Source of the DNA: Comamonas sp. lk
GTDB lineage: Bacteria; Pseudomonadota; Gammaproteobacteria; Burkholderiales; Burkholderiaceae_C
Direction of reading: 5' to 3'
Length of the DNA: 64,000 bases
Assembly: GCF_900564145.1 (NCBI RefSeq)
Contig: NZ_UOOB01000001.1
Span: 868,001 to 932,000, forward strand
The notes under the pieces are model-generated. The model worked only from the letters and a program-made list of their open reading frames with translations, was not told the DNA's origin and made no database searches. Below are positions 43,457 through 52,359 of this stretch, piece by piece. The position numbers and the translations under genes are program-made. Position 1 is the stretch's first letter; every line of letters begins with the position of its first letter.

Positions 43457-44274
43457 TGCCCCAGATAGATGGCGCTGACCAGCAGCATGGCCAGCTCATT
43501 GAGTTGCTGGCAGGCACCCAGGCAGTCGCCTGTCATGCCGCCCAGGCGCTGGCGAAACCAGCGCTGCAGCAACCCGGTGGTGAGCCACATTGCGCCTAGC
43601 AGGCAAAGCACAAAGCTGTAAATGCCCAGCCACAGCAGCAGGCCAAAGCAGGGCAGGCACCAGAGTGCAGCGGTCAGCAGGCCCTTCCAGCCCAACAGCC
43701 GGCCTGCAACATGCAAGGTCTTGCTGGTGGCGGCCAGGCCCACATGGGGCAGGGTGTGCATCAGCACCAGGGGCGCAAAGCGCGAAAGCACGTGAATGCA
43801 GCAGATCAGCACCATGATGGGGGCCGGCCCCCAGAATTGCTGCATGGCGGTCAGCAGCACGGCAATCAGCACCACCTTGGTCAGCAAGGCCATGACCAGC
43901 GCCATCACGCCATAAGCGCCTATGCGCGAGTCCTTCATGATCTCCAGCGCCCGCTCGGGCGGCACAAACCCGCCCAGGCCATCGGCCACGTCGGTCAGGC
44001 CGTCTTCGTGAAAGCCGCCGGTGAGCCATAGTGTGCCTGCGGTGCTGATGATGGCGGCCAGCAAGGGCGTCCAGCTGGTGTCGGGTAGCAGCCAGCTCAT
44101 CAGGCCCAGCAGCAACGCAGCCCACAGCCCCACCAGCCAGCCCACGCCCGGCAGATGCGCGGCGCTGGCGCGCTGCATCTGCGGGCTCCAGCCCACCCAG
44201 GCGGCCAGGCGTCCCGTCACAGGTATCCGGCTGAAGAACTGCAGAGCCAGCAAAAAGTGGCGCAGAGCTTGCAT
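43447..44274 (-). CDS. cobS: Adenosylcobinamide-GDP ribazoletransferase (cobalamin synthase)
   Basis: A 275-residue polytopic membrane protein that joins adenosylcobinamide-GDP to alpha-ribazole. Family marks are LQFFSRIPVTG near the N-terminus and the acidic motif GGFHEDGLTDVADGLGGF, followed by MKDSRIGAYGVMAL. It is transcribed ahead of cobC and overlaps it. Other cobalamin genes are not in the window. Confidence 0.95.
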   Translation of the reverse strand: MQALRHFLLALQFFSRIPVTGRLAAWVGWSPQMQRASAAHLPGVGWLVGLWAALLLGLMSWLLPDTSWTPLLAAIISTAGTLWLTGGFHEDGLTDVADGLGGFVPPERALEIMKDSRIGAYGVMALVMALLTKVVLIAVLLTAMQQFWGPAPIMVLICCIHVLSRFAPLVLMHTLPHVGLAATSKTLHVAGRLLGWKGLLTAALWCLPCFGLLLWLGIYSFVLCLLGAMWLTTGLLQRWFRQRLGGMTGDCLGACQQLNELAMLLVSAIYLGHWL

Positions 44275-44280
44275 GGATAG

Positions 44281-44318
44281 TCCTAAAAAGAGAGCTGCTT
44301 GCGCATGAGCAATATGGG
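44281..44318. repeat. Short intergenic repeat related to the AGCTGCTTGCG family
   Basis: The sequence AGAGAGCTGCTTGCGCATGAGC between cobS and ilvA shares AGCTGCTTGCG with the arms of the hairpin element at 57291-57378. It is immediately followed by the ilvA terminator. Confidence 0.45.
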
Positions 44319-44341
44319 AAAGAGGCCCAAAGGCCTCTTTA
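44319..44341 (-). terminator. Intrinsic terminator of ilvA
   Basis: AAAGAGGCC, a CAA loop, then GGCCTCTTT, directly against the ilvA stop codon on the minus strand. Its symmetric A/T flanks would function poorly as a long T run, so strength is moderate. Confidence 0.7.
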
Positions 44342-45895
44342 TTACTTCAGGAAGAGTTGGTAAGCAGGGTTGCTGGTTTCTTCCACCCAGGGGTAGCCCA
44401 GGTTCTTGAGGAAGGCGTCGAACTTCTTGCTGTCCTTGGCCGGCACCTGCATGCCGACCAGAATGCGGCCATAGTCCGCGCCCTGGTTGCGGTAGTGGAA
44501 TAGCGAGATGTTCCAGGTGGGGGCCATCAGGCTCAAAAACTTGAAGAGGGCACCGGGGCGTTCGGGGAAGACGAAGCGCAGCAAGCGTTCTTCCTGGGCC
44601 AAAGGCGAATGGCCGCCCACCATATGACGCAAATGCTCCTTGGCCATCTCGTCAAAGGTCAGATCAATGGCGTCAAAGCCGTTTTTCTGGAAGTTCTTGC
44701 AGATCTTCTCGCTCTCGCCCTTGGTGGGGGTCGTCAGGCCCACAAACACATGGGCCTTGTTTTCGTGGCTGATGCGGTAGTTGAATTCGGTCACATTGCG
44801 CGGGCCGCCGGGCAACTTGCCCACGACCTCGCAAAAGTGCTTGAAGCTGCCGCGCTCTTCGGGAATGGTGACGGCAAACAAGGCTTCACGCTCCTCGCCC
44901 ACTTCGGCTCGTTCGGCCACAAAGCGCAGGCGGTCGAAGTTCATGTTGGCGCCGCACAGAATGGCGGCGTAGGTCTCGCCCTTAGTCTTGTGCGTGGCCA
45001 CATATTGTTTGATGGCGGCCACGGCCAGCGCACCGGACGGCTCAACGATGGAGCGCGTATCCACAAAAATGTCCTTGATGGCGGCGCAGACGGCGTCGGT
45101 ATCGACCACCACGTAGTCGTCCACCAGATTTCTGGCGATGCGGAAGGTCTCCTCGCCCACCAGCTTGACGGCCGTGCCGTCAGCAAACAGGCCTACATCG
45201 GGAAGCTCCACGCGCTCGCCGGCCTGCACGGACTGCAGCATGGCGTTGGAGTCCTTGGTGTGCACGCCGATCACCTTGATGTCCGGACGCACGGCCTTGA
45301 TGTAATTGGCCACGCCGCTGATCAGTCCGCCGCCGCCAATGGCGACAAACACGGCATCCAGGCGCTGGCTGCCCAGCTTTTGCAGCTGGCGCAGCATTTC
45401 CATGGCAATCGTGCCCTGACCGGCGATGACGTCCGGATCGTCAAAGGGGTGGACAAAGGTCAGTCCCTCGGTCTTTTGCAGCTTGATGGCGTGCTTGTAG
45501 GCGTCGGAATAGCTGTCGCCGGCCAGTACCACCTCGCCGCCCAAGGCGGCGACGGCATCCACCTTCACCTGGGGGGTGGTGGTCGGCATCACGATGACCG
45601 AGCGGCAACCCAGCTTCTTGGCGCTCATGGCTACACCCTGGGCATGATTGCCGGCCGAGGCGCAGATCACGCCTTTTTGCAGCTGCTCGGCCGAGAGATG
45701 GGCCATCTTGTTGTAGGCGCCGCGCAGCTTGAAGCTGAATACGGGCTGCTGGTCCTCGCGCTTCAACAACACCTTGTTGTGCAGGCGGCGGCTGAGGTTC
45801 TTGGCGGGTTCAAGGTCTGATTCCACAGCCACGTCATAGACACGGGCGTTGAGAATACGGGTCAGATAATCAAATGGGGTCAGGGCTTGGGTCAT
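44342..45895 (-). CDS. ilvA: Threonine dehydratase (biosynthetic), threonine ammonia-lyase
   Basis: A 517-residue PLP enzyme making 2-oxobutanoate from threonine, the first step to isoleucine. The catalytic Lys is K56 in FSFKLRGAYNK; ASAGNHAQGVA and the Gly-rich phosphate loop GGGGLISGVANY are present. The C-terminal third has two ACT-like regulatory domains (PERGSFKHFCEVVG and PERPGALFKFLSLM), as in isoleucine-inhibited biosynthetic IlvA. The start is the ATG at 45895. The 5' leader (46050-46175) has a short ORF and an intrinsic terminator, suggesting attenuation. Confidence 0.95.
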   Translation of the reverse strand: MTQALTPFDYLTRILNARVYDVAVESDLEPAKNLSRRLHNKVLLKREDQQPVFSFKLRGAYNKMAHLSAEQLQKGVICASAGNHAQGVAMSAKKLGCRSVIVMPTTTPQVKVDAVAALGGEVVLAGDSYSDAYKHAIKLQKTEGLTFVHPFDDPDVIAGQGTIAMEMLRQLQKLGSQRLDAVFVAIGGGGLISGVANYIKAVRPDIKVIGVHTKDSNAMLQSVQAGERVELPDVGLFADGTAVKLVGEETFRIARNLVDDYVVVDTDAVCAAIKDIFVDTRSIVEPSGALAVAAIKQYVATHKTKGETYAAILCGANMNFDRLRFVAERAEVGEEREALFAVTIPEERGSFKHFCEVVGKLPGGPRNVTEFNYRISHENKAHVFVGLTTPTKGESEKICKNFQKNGFDAIDLTFDEMAKEHLRHMVGGHSPLAQEERLLRFVFPERPGALFKFLSLMAPTWNISLFHYRNQGADYGRILVGMQVPAKDSKKFDAFLKNLGYPWVEETSNPAYQLFLK

Positions 45896-46049
45896 TGTGC
45901 AAAGCAACAGCAGAGGCGCTCAGGCGTGGCACAGTGGCATGGCTTCCTGGCGCGGATCAATCCGGCCATCATAGGCGCTTGCTTGTTGCGCTGCAGTAGC
46001 CGCTCAAGAGGGCAGCCCTGTTGGCTTGCGAACCAGGAATCGCATGGGC

Positions 46050-46081
46050 AAAAAAAAGCCCCCAGCTGTGAGGCTAGGGGC
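46050..46081 (-). terminator. Intrinsic terminator within the ilvA leader (candidate attenuator)
   Basis: On the minus strand GCCCCTAGC, a short loop, GCTGGGGGC, then seven T residues. One mismatch interrupts the stem. It lies about 155 bases upstream of the ilvA start and no other annotated minus-strand gene precedes it, so it terminates a short RNA beginning near 46175. Confidence 0.75.
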
Positions 46082-46145
46082 TGAATCCACCATTAGAGGA
46101 GGTGGAGGAGACAAAGGGTGCGATACAGAAAAATCTGTGGTCCAT
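46074..46145 (-). CDS. Candidate leader peptide, 23 residues, upstream of ilvA
   Basis: An ATG at 46145 opens 23 codons: MDHRFFCIAPFV, then SSTSSNGGFSP. It is rich in Phe (four) and has a Ser-Ser-Thr-Ser-Ser run; the stop codon TAG lies in the 5' arm of the terminator stem (46074-46076). No clear Shine-Dalgarno is visible. Ribosome stalling in it could change terminator folding, but the Ile/Val/Leu codon runs of classic ilv leaders are absent. The existence of translation is inferred. Confidence 0.4.
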   Translation of the reverse strand: MDHRFFCIAPFVSSTSSNGGFSP

Positions 46146-46181
46146 CTGCGGGTTAAACCCAGCAGGTAACGCTTGGGTTGT

Positions 46182-46211
46182 ATTGTAGCGACTTTGTTTT
46201 TTGCAATGCAA
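46182..46211 (-). promoter_or_regulatory. Candidate sigma-70 promoter of the ilvA leader RNA
   Basis: On the minus strand TTGCAT and TACAAT are separated by 18 bases (plus-strand 46206-46211 and 46182-46187). Transcription would start near 46175, about 30 bases before the leader ORF. The divergent osmC gene starts at 46273, so the promoters may overlap. Confidence 0.6.
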
Positions 46212-46272
46212 CAAAATTCGGGTTTCCATGTATTTGATGCAAAATTGCAACAGCTTTTGAGAGGATGCAGTA

Positions 46273-46725
46273 ATGGAATGCACGGTAAGTTGGACTGGCG
46301 CGACCACGGGTACGCGCTCTGGCATGGGCTTTGTGGCGGAGACCGGCAGCGGTCATGTCGTCACCATGGATGGCGCTCCTGATGAGAAGACGTCGGCCAA
46401 TGGCGGTCGCAATCAGGCACCCCGCCCCATGGAATTGCTGCTGGCAGGTGCCGGCGGCTGTACCGCCTATGACGTGGTGCTCATCCTCAAGCGAGGTCGC
46501 CACGATGTGAAGGGCTGCAGCGTGCAACTCACGTCGGAGCGCGCAGAGGCCGAGCCCAAGGTCTTCACCAAGATTCATATGCAGTTCACCGTCAGCGGCA
46601 AGAACCTGCCTGCCGGCGCTGTGGAGCGCGCCATTGCCATGAGCCATGACAAATACTGCTCCGCCACCATCATGCTGGGCAAGACGGCCGAGATCACTAC
46701 GGGCTTTGATATCGTCGAAGCCTGA
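46273..46725 (+). CDS. OsmC/Ohr family protein
   Basis: A 150-residue protein with the two redox cysteines of the OsmC family, C63 in AGGCTAYDVV and C129 in DKYCSATI. These proteins reduce organic peroxides or related thiol-reactive compounds. A GAGAGGATG ribosome site is placed 6 bases before the ATG. Whether it is an Ohr-type hydroperoxidase or a generic YhfA/OsmC member is not resolvable by eye; the motif AGGCTAYDVVLIL favours the YhfA-like branch. Confidence 0.85.
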   Translation: MECTVSWTGATTGTRSGMGFVAETGSGHVVTMDGAPDEKTSANGGRNQAPRPMELLLAGAGGCTAYDVVLILKRGRHDVKGCSVQLTSERAEAEPKVFTKIHMQFTVSGKNLPAGAVERAIAMSHDKYCSATIMLGKTAEITTGFDIVEA

Positions 46726-46747
46726 GTCGGATTGAGCCTCCCCAATG

Positions 46748-46774
46748 AAAAAGCGGACAGATGTCCGCTTTTTC
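46748..46774. terminator. Bidirectional intrinsic terminator, osmC / coq7
   Basis: AAAAAGCGGACA, short loop, TGTCCGCTTTTT between the convergent OsmC (+) and Coq7 (-) genes. Confidence 0.9.
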
Positions 46775-46793
46775 TATTGAGCGCGCACAGGTC

Positions 46794-47411
46794 TCAGATC
46801 TTGTGTGCGACGGTCGTCATCACCTTGGCGGCCAGGCGCATCAGCCCCTGAGCTGCTGGCGGCAACTGCATGGCGCCTTCGTCAATGGCGGCTGCTGCGT
46901 GGCGCGCCTCGTCATCCTTCATGCGGGCAACCACGGCCAGAGAGGCCTCATCCTGCTCGGGCAGGCGTCCCAGATGGTTTTCCAGGTGGGCGGCCACCTG
47001 ATTTTCCGTCTCCACTACAAAGCCCAGGCTGACTGCATCGCTGAACTTGGCTGCCACGGTGCCGATGGCAAACGCGCCAGCGAACCACAGCGGATTCAGC
47101 AGGGAAGGGCGATCGCCCAAGGCGTGCAGGCGCTCACGTGTCCAGGCCAGGTGGTCCATTTCCTCGCGCGCCGCCAGCAGCAGATGCTCGCGCAACACCA
47201 TGTCCTGGGTCACCATGGCTTGAGCGTTATAGAGAGCCTGGGCGCAGACCTCGCCCACATGGTTGACGCGCATCAAGGCGCCAGAGAGCTTGCGCTCCTC
47301 TGGCGACATAGCTGCTTCCGGTATGCCTGCGGCAGGCGAGCGTTCTGCCGAAACAGGGTCGGCAAACAAGGTGCGAAGCGCTGCATCGGCAGCCGTCAAA
47401 AAAGAGTCCAT
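46794..47411 (-). CDS. coq7: 2-polyprenyl-3-methyl-6-methoxy-1,4-benzoquinol hydroxylase (ubiquinone synthesis)
   Basis: A 205-residue ferritin-like di-iron hydroxylase for ubiquinone synthesis. Iron ligands are visible as E in [16 protein letters not shown]-x2-H in [15 protein letters not shown] in [16 protein letters not shown], and the E-x2-H in [10 protein letters not shown]. The start is the ATG at 47411 (MDSFLTAAD); the frame stays open for 98 more codons upstream but this extension has no family counterpart. Confidence 0.9.
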   Translation of the reverse strand: MDSFLTAADAALRTLFADPVSAERSPAAGIPEAAMSPEERKLSGALMRVNHVGEVCAQALYNAQAMVTQDMVLREHLLLAAREEMDHLAWTRERLHALGDRPSLLNPLWFAGAFAIGTVAAKFSDAVSLGFVVETENQVAAHLENHLGRLPEQDEASLAVVARMKDDEARHAAAAIDEGAMQLPPAAQGLMRLAAKVMTTVAHKI

Positions 47412-47754
47412 GGCGTTGAATGTGGTCTGGCGCACACAGTGGCGCAATGGCGCGTAAGGTACACCAAGCTCCTGCAGCCATGGCTTGAGCCAGGGCAATG
47501 CCGGGGTTGAAAGATAGGTCTCAACCCCTAGGGGAGCACCCCATGCTGCAGGGCAGTGTTTTTGTTGCGGCAGTGCAACGAAAACCGGCCAAAACAGCCG
47601 TTTTTGGGTGAATTGCTTTGCGCTGCTGCCGGGGGTCTGGTGCAATAGGACCCAACTTCCCCACCAGGAGGTTGGCGCGGGAAACCGGTGGAGCTCGAGG
47701 CTCAAGTCTCTCTCCCATAGACCGGCGCCCTTCTAAACCTTGGAGTAACTCGTA
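47412..47754. other. Divergent intergenic region between coq7 and porin 1
   Basis: This 343-base gap has no convincing gene. The upstream open extension of coq7 runs through it, but it reads as shadow sequence. It should contain the promoters for coq7 (-) and the strongly biased porin gene (+); a small CCCCTAGGGG palindrome is at 47525-47534. I could not identify a definite -35/-10 pair. Confidence 0.4.
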
Positions 47755-48834
47755 ATGAAAAAATCCCTGATTGCCCTGGCAGTGCTGGCCGCTTCCGGCG
47801 CCGCAATGGCTCAATCTTCCGTGACCCTGTTTGGTATCGTTGACACTGGCGTGTCTTACGTGAACAACGCTGGCGGTGCTAACGGTGACAGCTCTAAGTA
47901 CGGCGTGAACACCAGCGGCAACGCTACCAGCCGTCTGGGCCTGCGCGGCACTGAAGACCTGGGTGGCGGTCTGAAGGCTGGTTTCTGGCTGGAAGGCGAA
48001 ATCTTCGGCGACAACGGCAACGCTACCGGTTTCAATTTCACACGTGAATCCACTGTGCGCCTGTCGGGCAACTTCGGTGAAGTTCGTCTGGGTCGTGAAA
48101 CAACTCCCACTTTCCGTGCTGGTCTGAAGTATGACCTGTTCGGCGCCACTGGTATCGGCCAGAACATGGGTTACAGCGACTGGGCTGGTTCCGGCATTGC
48201 TGACGGCAACACCATTCGTAAGAACAACATGGTGTCGTACTCCTCGCCTAACTTCGGCGGCGTGACTGCTAACATCAGCTACGCTTTCGACGAAAAGGCT
48301 AACACTATCCCCGGCTTTGGCGTGGGTAGCAAGGCTGGCCGCTACGCCGGTGGTAACGTTGGCTATGACAACGGTCCTCTGAGCGTGACTGCTGCTTACG
48401 GCACTCTGAGCTACGGCCCAGCTGGTGACCGTGACGAAATGTCCATCGGCGCTTCTTACAACTTTGGCGTGGCCAAGGTTGCAGGTAACGTTCAACAAAT
48501 CAAGTACAAGCCTAACGGCGCTGCTAACGAAAAGTTCAACAACTACCTGTTGGGCGTGTCCGCTCCCGTGGGTGGCGTTGGCGAAGTGAAGCTGCAATAC
48601 GCTCTGTACGATCAGAAGGCTATTAACTCGAAGGCTCACCAGCTGTCCCTGGGTTATGTGCACAACCTGTCCAAGCGCACTGCTGTGTACGGTACTGTTG
48701 CTTACCTGAAGAACCAAGATGATTCCGCTTTGGCTCTGAACGCCAAGGGCGTGAGCAACGCAGTTGGCTTCAAGGCCAATGGCGATGCACGCAACCAAAC
48801 TGGCGTGCAAGTTGGTATCCGCCACGCTTTCTAA
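47755..48834 (+). CDS. Outer-membrane porin, betaproteobacterial trimeric type (copy 1)
   Basis: A 359-residue general porin (porin_4/OmpC-like). It begins with a signal peptide (MKKSLIALAVLAASGAAMA), has the family start SSVTLFGIVDTGV and TSRLGLRGTEDLGGGLKAGF, and ends in Phe (GIRHAF), as needed for outer-membrane insertion. Codon choice is strongly shifted to GCT, GGT and AAC compared with the GCC/GGC use of neighbours, a mark of very high expression. GGAG precedes the ATG. A strong terminator follows. Confidence 0.93.
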   Translation: MKKSLIALAVLAASGAAMAQSSVTLFGIVDTGVSYVNNAGGANGDSSKYGVNTSGNATSRLGLRGTEDLGGGLKAGFWLEGEIFGDNGNATGFNFTRESTVRLSGNFGEVRLGRETTPTFRAGLKYDLFGATGIGQNMGYSDWAGSGIADGNTIRKNNMVSYSSPNFGGVTANISYAFDEKANTIPGFGVGSKAGRYAGGNVGYDNGPLSVTAAYGTLSYGPAGDRDEMSIGASYNFGVAKVAGNVQQIKYKPNGAANEKFNNYLLGVSAPVGGVGEVKLQYALYDQKAINSKAHQLSLGYVHNLSKRTAVYGTVAYLKNQDDSALALNAKGVSNAVGFKANGDARNQTGVQVGIRHAF

Positions 48835-48871
48835 TCAATTGCTGGTGTAAGCCAGTAACTGCTTAAAAGCC

Positions 48872-48902
48872 AAAAGGCCTGTCGAAAGACAGGCCTTTTT
48901 TA
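48872..48902 (+). terminator. Intrinsic terminator of porin 1
   Basis: AAAAGGCCTGTC, a GAAA loop, GACAGGCCTTTTT: stable stem with T run, 37 bases after the stop. Confidence 0.93.
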
Positions 48903-49055
48903 TTTATCGGGTTTGTTTCTATAGGGTAATTGCTGGCCGGGTTGAATCTGAGCGGGAAAGGCCTGTGTTGCACTTGCGCAAACGATTGCTTGCGATGGAA
49001 AAGCATTTCTAGAATGAATTTTCCACCAACTGATTGTTACGAGAGAGACAAAACA

Positions 49056-50207
49056 ATGAATTCTTCATTCGTGAAAAAGGCTGTTGCATTGGCTGTTCTG
49101 GGTGTTACCGCTCCTTTGGCGTTTGCGCAAAGCAGCGTGCAACTCTACGGTATTGTGGATGCCGCTGTTCGTCATACGACCAACCAAGGTGCGAACAAAA
49201 GTGGCCTCACGGAGATGATTGGTGGAGGCATGTCTCAAAGCCGTTGGGGCATTAATGTGACAGAGGATTTGGGTGGCGGATTGTCAGCCATTGCGAATTT
49301 GGAAGCCCGTTTTTTGACAGACTCTGGTGTCTCTGCCAGTACCAACTTCTTTCAGCAATCCTGGGTAGGTCTGCGCAGCAAGAGCTTTGGGCAAATCACC
49401 ATGGGTCGTCAATACAACATGCTTTTTGATGTTGTAACGAGTACCTACTCATCTTTTCCATATTCTCCCTATATGGAGGCATACAAGCCTGAAATCGGGA
49501 TGTCTATGGGTGCCCGTGCCAATAATATGCTGAAGTATGTGGCCGAGTTTGGACCTGTGCGTGGCGCATTGCAGTATTCTTTTGATGAAGGGAATAAAGG
49601 TCCATTTACCTCTGCAGCCCAGGTCCCTGCCGCTGTCGGCGGTGCTACCAAAACAGCTGGGGGTTATTTGCGCTACTCGGATAAGGGACTTTCAGTTGGC
49701 GGTGGCTTTCTGAGAACAACGCTGCCTGCGGGAACGGATGTCGATGCATGGACATTGGGTGGTTCTTATCGCACAGGGCCCTTGTATTTCAATGTGGGAT
49801 ATGGACTCAACAAACGCAAGGATGCTTATTCGGCCAATCCATTCAATGCCGCTGTTGACTCGACATTGCTCAGTCTCTATTGGCAAGGATCATCCAATGG
49901 TGGTTTTATGGCAGGTAATGCTGATAAGCGACAAATGTATAAAATTGGATTTGGCTACCAAATAACTCCACAGATTAATGCTGGAATGCACTATTTCCAT
50001 GCCAAGCAATCCGGATCTGCAGGGGGTGCTTTTAATGGAAAAGCTGATTTTATGGTGGCGGTGGTGGACTATGCCTTCTCTAAGAGAACAGATGCCTATT
50101 TTGGCGTGGACCATACCAAGGTAAGCGGTGGAGCTAATGTGGTGCTTGACTCCAATGGGGCAACAAAGCGAACAGGTATTACCATTGGCTTGCGCCATCG
50201 TTTCTGA
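49056..50207 (+). CDS. Outer-membrane porin, betaproteobacterial trimeric type (copy 2)
   Basis: A 383-residue porin of the same family: signal peptide (MNSSFVKKAVALAVLGVTAPLAFA), QSSVQLYGIVDAAV, MSQSRWGINVTEDLGGGLSAIANLEARF, and terminal Phe (GLRHRF). Unlike copy 1 it does not use the high-expression codon set and is clearly AT-richer than its neighbours, especially in the last third, so it may have a different origin or be weakly expressed or induced. GAGAG lies upstream of the ATG. The terminator at 50220 follows. Confidence 0.92.
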   Translation: MNSSFVKKAVALAVLGVTAPLAFAQSSVQLYGIVDAAVRHTTNQGANKSGLTEMIGGGMSQSRWGINVTEDLGGGLSAIANLEARFLTDSGVSASTNFFQQSWVGLRSKSFGQITMGRQYNMLFDVVTSTYSSFPYSPYMEAYKPEIGMSMGARANNMLKYVAEFGPVRGALQYSFDEGNKGPFTSAAQVPAAVGGATKTAGGYLRYSDKGLSVGGGFLRTTLPAGTDVDAWTLGGSYRTGPLYFNVGYGLNKRKDAYSANPFNAAVDSTLLSLYWQGSSNGGFMAGNADKRQMYKIGFGYQITPQINAGMHYFHAKQSGSAGGAFNGKADFMVAVVDYAFSKRTDAYFGVDHTKVSGGANVVLDSNGATKRTGITIGLRHRF

Positions 50208-50219
50208 TTTGTTGAATTT

Positions 50220-50249
50220 AAAAGAGCCTCCATTTGGAGGCTCTTTTTG
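50220..50249. terminator. Bidirectional intrinsic terminator, porin 2 / RpiR regulator
   Basis: AAAGAGCCTCC, an ATTT loop, GGAGGCTCTTT between convergent genes, with T-rich flank on the plus strand. Confidence 0.9.
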
Positions 50250-50263
50250 TAAAGGTTTCAATA

Positions 50264-51109
50264 TCAGGTATAACGTTTGGCTCTCAAATTGTTTTTCATC
50301 TGTTCCAGCGCCGGCTGCAGCGCTGGGCCAATGCGTAAAGCCACACAGGTAGCCAGTACATCGATAATCAACAAATGCAAAAGACGCGACACCATTGGGC
50401 TGTAGCGATCATATCCCTCCGGGTGATCTGCGGCCAAATGGATTTGACAGGCCGATGCCAGAGGTGAGCCGCTGGCGGTAATGGCAATCGTGGTGGCTCC
50501 ATTTTTTCGGGCGATATCTGCGGCATCCATCAAGTCGCGGGTGCGGCCGGAGTTGGAGATAATGACGATGCAGTCGCCTTTACCCAGCAAGGTGGCACTC
50601 ATGACCTGCATATGGCCGTCGCTGGTGGCCAGGCTGGTAATGCCCAGCCGAAAAAACTTGTGTTGTGCATCCAGAGCCACAATGCCCGAATTCCCCGCAC
50701 CATAGAACTCAATGCGTTTGCCGGTTTGCCAGGTGGCGGCAATGGCTCCGGCGGCTTGTTCGATGGCGCTGGTGGTGGCAGCGTTGCGGTATTGCAGGAA
50801 CGCGGCCACTGCGTTGTCAACGACCTTGACCATGACGTCACTGGTCTTGTCATCGCTATCCACGCTGCGGTGAATGAACGGCACGCCTTCGCTGACACTG
50901 CCTGCCAGTTTGAGCTTGAAGTCGGCCAGACCGTCATAGCCCATGCTGCGGCAAAAGCGCACCACCGTCGGTTTGCTGACATGGGCTCTTGCGGCCAGCT
51001 CTCTGACGGGGAGGTGGGCAAAAGCCCTGGCATCCGCCAGTACCAGGCGCGCGACCCGTTGTTCGGCGGGGGCAAGCGATGGGAGTGAGGCGGTAATGCG
51101 GTCGAGCAT
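50264..51109 (-). CDS. hexR: MurR/RpiR family regulator with SIS domain (HexR-like)
   Basis: A 281-residue regulator with an N-terminal RpiR-type HTH (LAPAEQRVARLVLADARAFAHLPVRELAARAHVSKPTVVRFCRSMGYDGLADFKLKL) and a C-terminal sugar isomerase (SIS) domain (IEFYGAGNSGIVALDAQHKFFRLG; IVIISNSGRTRDLMDAADIA). HexR senses 2-keto-3-deoxy-6-phosphogluconate and controls central carbon genes. It is divergent from tal and pgi, which are probable targets. Confidence 0.83.
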   Translation of the reverse strand: MLDRITASLPSLAPAEQRVARLVLADARAFAHLPVRELAARAHVSKPTVVRFCRSMGYDGLADFKLKLAGSVSEGVPFIHRSVDSDDKTSDVMVKVVDNAVAAFLQYRNAATTSAIEQAAGAIAATWQTGKRIEFYGAGNSGIVALDAQHKFFRLGITSLATSDGHMQVMSATLLGKGDCIVIISNSGRTRDLMDAADIARKNGATTIAITASGSPLASACQIHLAADHPEGYDRYSPMVSRLLHLLIIDVLATCVALRIGPALQPALEQMKNNLRAKRYT

Positions 51110-51385
51110 GTGGTGCTGTGGGGTTCAGGTCGTGAGGTGAAAATCAAGCTGCTAATCGGGCAAGGATGGCCTGGATGGTTGCGCAGCTGCGACGGGGCAT
51201 ATTTCGCACTGCCGGATTCAAGCTTGCATTTTGCATGTGCCAAGCCGGTCGTGACTCCAATTGTGTGACGTGGTTTGCAATGAGTTGCGCAGTCTTGGCC
51301 TTATGGAGCAGCTATCGCCATACACTCGGAAGCTTTGCAAAGATTTTGGATGATCTACCCTGAGTTTCTTGATTGAGGAATGTGT
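51110..51385. other. Divergent intergenic region hexR-tal
   Basis: This 276-base gap must carry the promoters for the RpiR-type regulator and tal. I looked for the TGTARTTWWAYTACA-like HexR site and did not find a convincing match; nothing else stands out. Confidence 0.35.
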
Positions 51386-52348
51386 ATGAATCAGTTGGAT
51401 GCGCTAAGACAGTTCACAACCGTGGTGGCAGATACCGGTGATTTTCACCAACTGGCACAGTTTCAGCCTCAGGATGCAACAACCAACCCTTCGCTGATTT
51501 TGAAGGCGGTACAGAAGCCGCAGTATGCACCGTTGATGCGTGCGACGGTGGCGCAATGGAAAGGGCGTGGACTGGATGAAGTCATGGATCGCATGCTGGT
51601 GCGTTTTGGCTGCGAAATTCTGGAGACAATTCCTGGTCGCGTGTCCACAGAGGTTGACGCACGCCTGTCGTTTGACACCCAGGCCACGGTGACACGTGCA
51701 GAACGCCTGATCGAGCTGTATCAGGCCGCAGGTGTTCATACTGCCCGAGTGTTGATCAAGATTGCTGCAACTTGGGAAGGTATTGAAGCCGCTCGCCTGC
51801 TGGAGCTGCGAGGTATTCATACGAATCTGACCCTGCTGTTCTCGTTCAGTCAGGCGGTAGCCTGTGGTCAGGCCAAGGTGCAGCTGATCTCGCCTTTTGT
51901 GGGCCGAATTTACGATTGGTACAAAAAGCAGGCCGGCGCCAGCTGGGATGAAGCGGCCATGAGCGGCAGCAATGACCCGGGCGTACAGTCGGTGCGCAAA
52001 ATTTATGAGTATTACAAGCACTTTGGTATTGGCACCGAAGTGATGGGGGCCAGCTTTCGCAACACGGGCCAGATCCTGGCTCTGGCGGGCTGTGACTTGT
52101 TGACGATTGCTCCGGAGTTGCTTGCGCAGCTGGAGGAAGCAGACGATGCGCTTTCACCGCTTGGCAGAGTGCTGGATGCGCAGCAGGCCAAGGCCATGGC
52201 GCTGACGCGCTGGAACCTGGATGAAGCCAGCTTCCGTTTTGCATTCAATGAGGATGCCATGGCGACCGAAAAGCTGGCGGAAGGTATTCGTGCCTTCACG
52301 GTGGACACGCGCAAGCTTGAAGTGCTGATGCAGCAAACCGCTGATTGA
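51386..52348 (+). CDS. tal: Transaldolase
   Basis: A 320-residue type I transaldolase. It transfers dihydroxyacetone units in the non-oxidative pentose phosphate pathway. The N-terminal [10 protein letters not shown] signature and the Schiff-base Lys K125 in [13 protein letters not shown] are present, with [13 protein letters not shown] later. The start at 51386 is preferred over the in-frame ATG at 51380, because GAGGA then has normal spacing. pgi starts 11 bases after its stop. Confidence 0.95.
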   Translation: MNQLDALRQFTTVVADTGDFHQLAQFQPQDATTNPSLILKAVQKPQYAPLMRATVAQWKGRGLDEVMDRMLVRFGCEILETIPGRVSTEVDARLSFDTQATVTRAERLIELYQAAGVHTARVLIKIAATWEGIEAARLLELRGIHTNLTLLFSFSQAVACGQAKVQLISPFVGRIYDWYKKQAGASWDEAAMSGSNDPGVQSVRKIYEYYKHFGIGTEVMGASFRNTGQILALAGCDLLTIAPELLAQLEEADDALSPLGRVLDAQQAKAMALTRWNLDEASFRFAFNEDAMATEKLAEGIRAFTVDTRKLEVLMQQTAD

Positions 52349-52359
52349 TTGGGATAATT

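Noticed and set aside
47412..47705. 98-residue N-terminal extension of Coq7
   Set aside because: The extension has no resemblance to the family, and the normal Coq7 start lies at 47411.
51110..51385. Search for a HexR operator (TGTARTTWWAYTACA-like) between hexR and tal
   Set aside because: No convincing match was found; only weak TTGCAT/ATGCAA-like half-sites.
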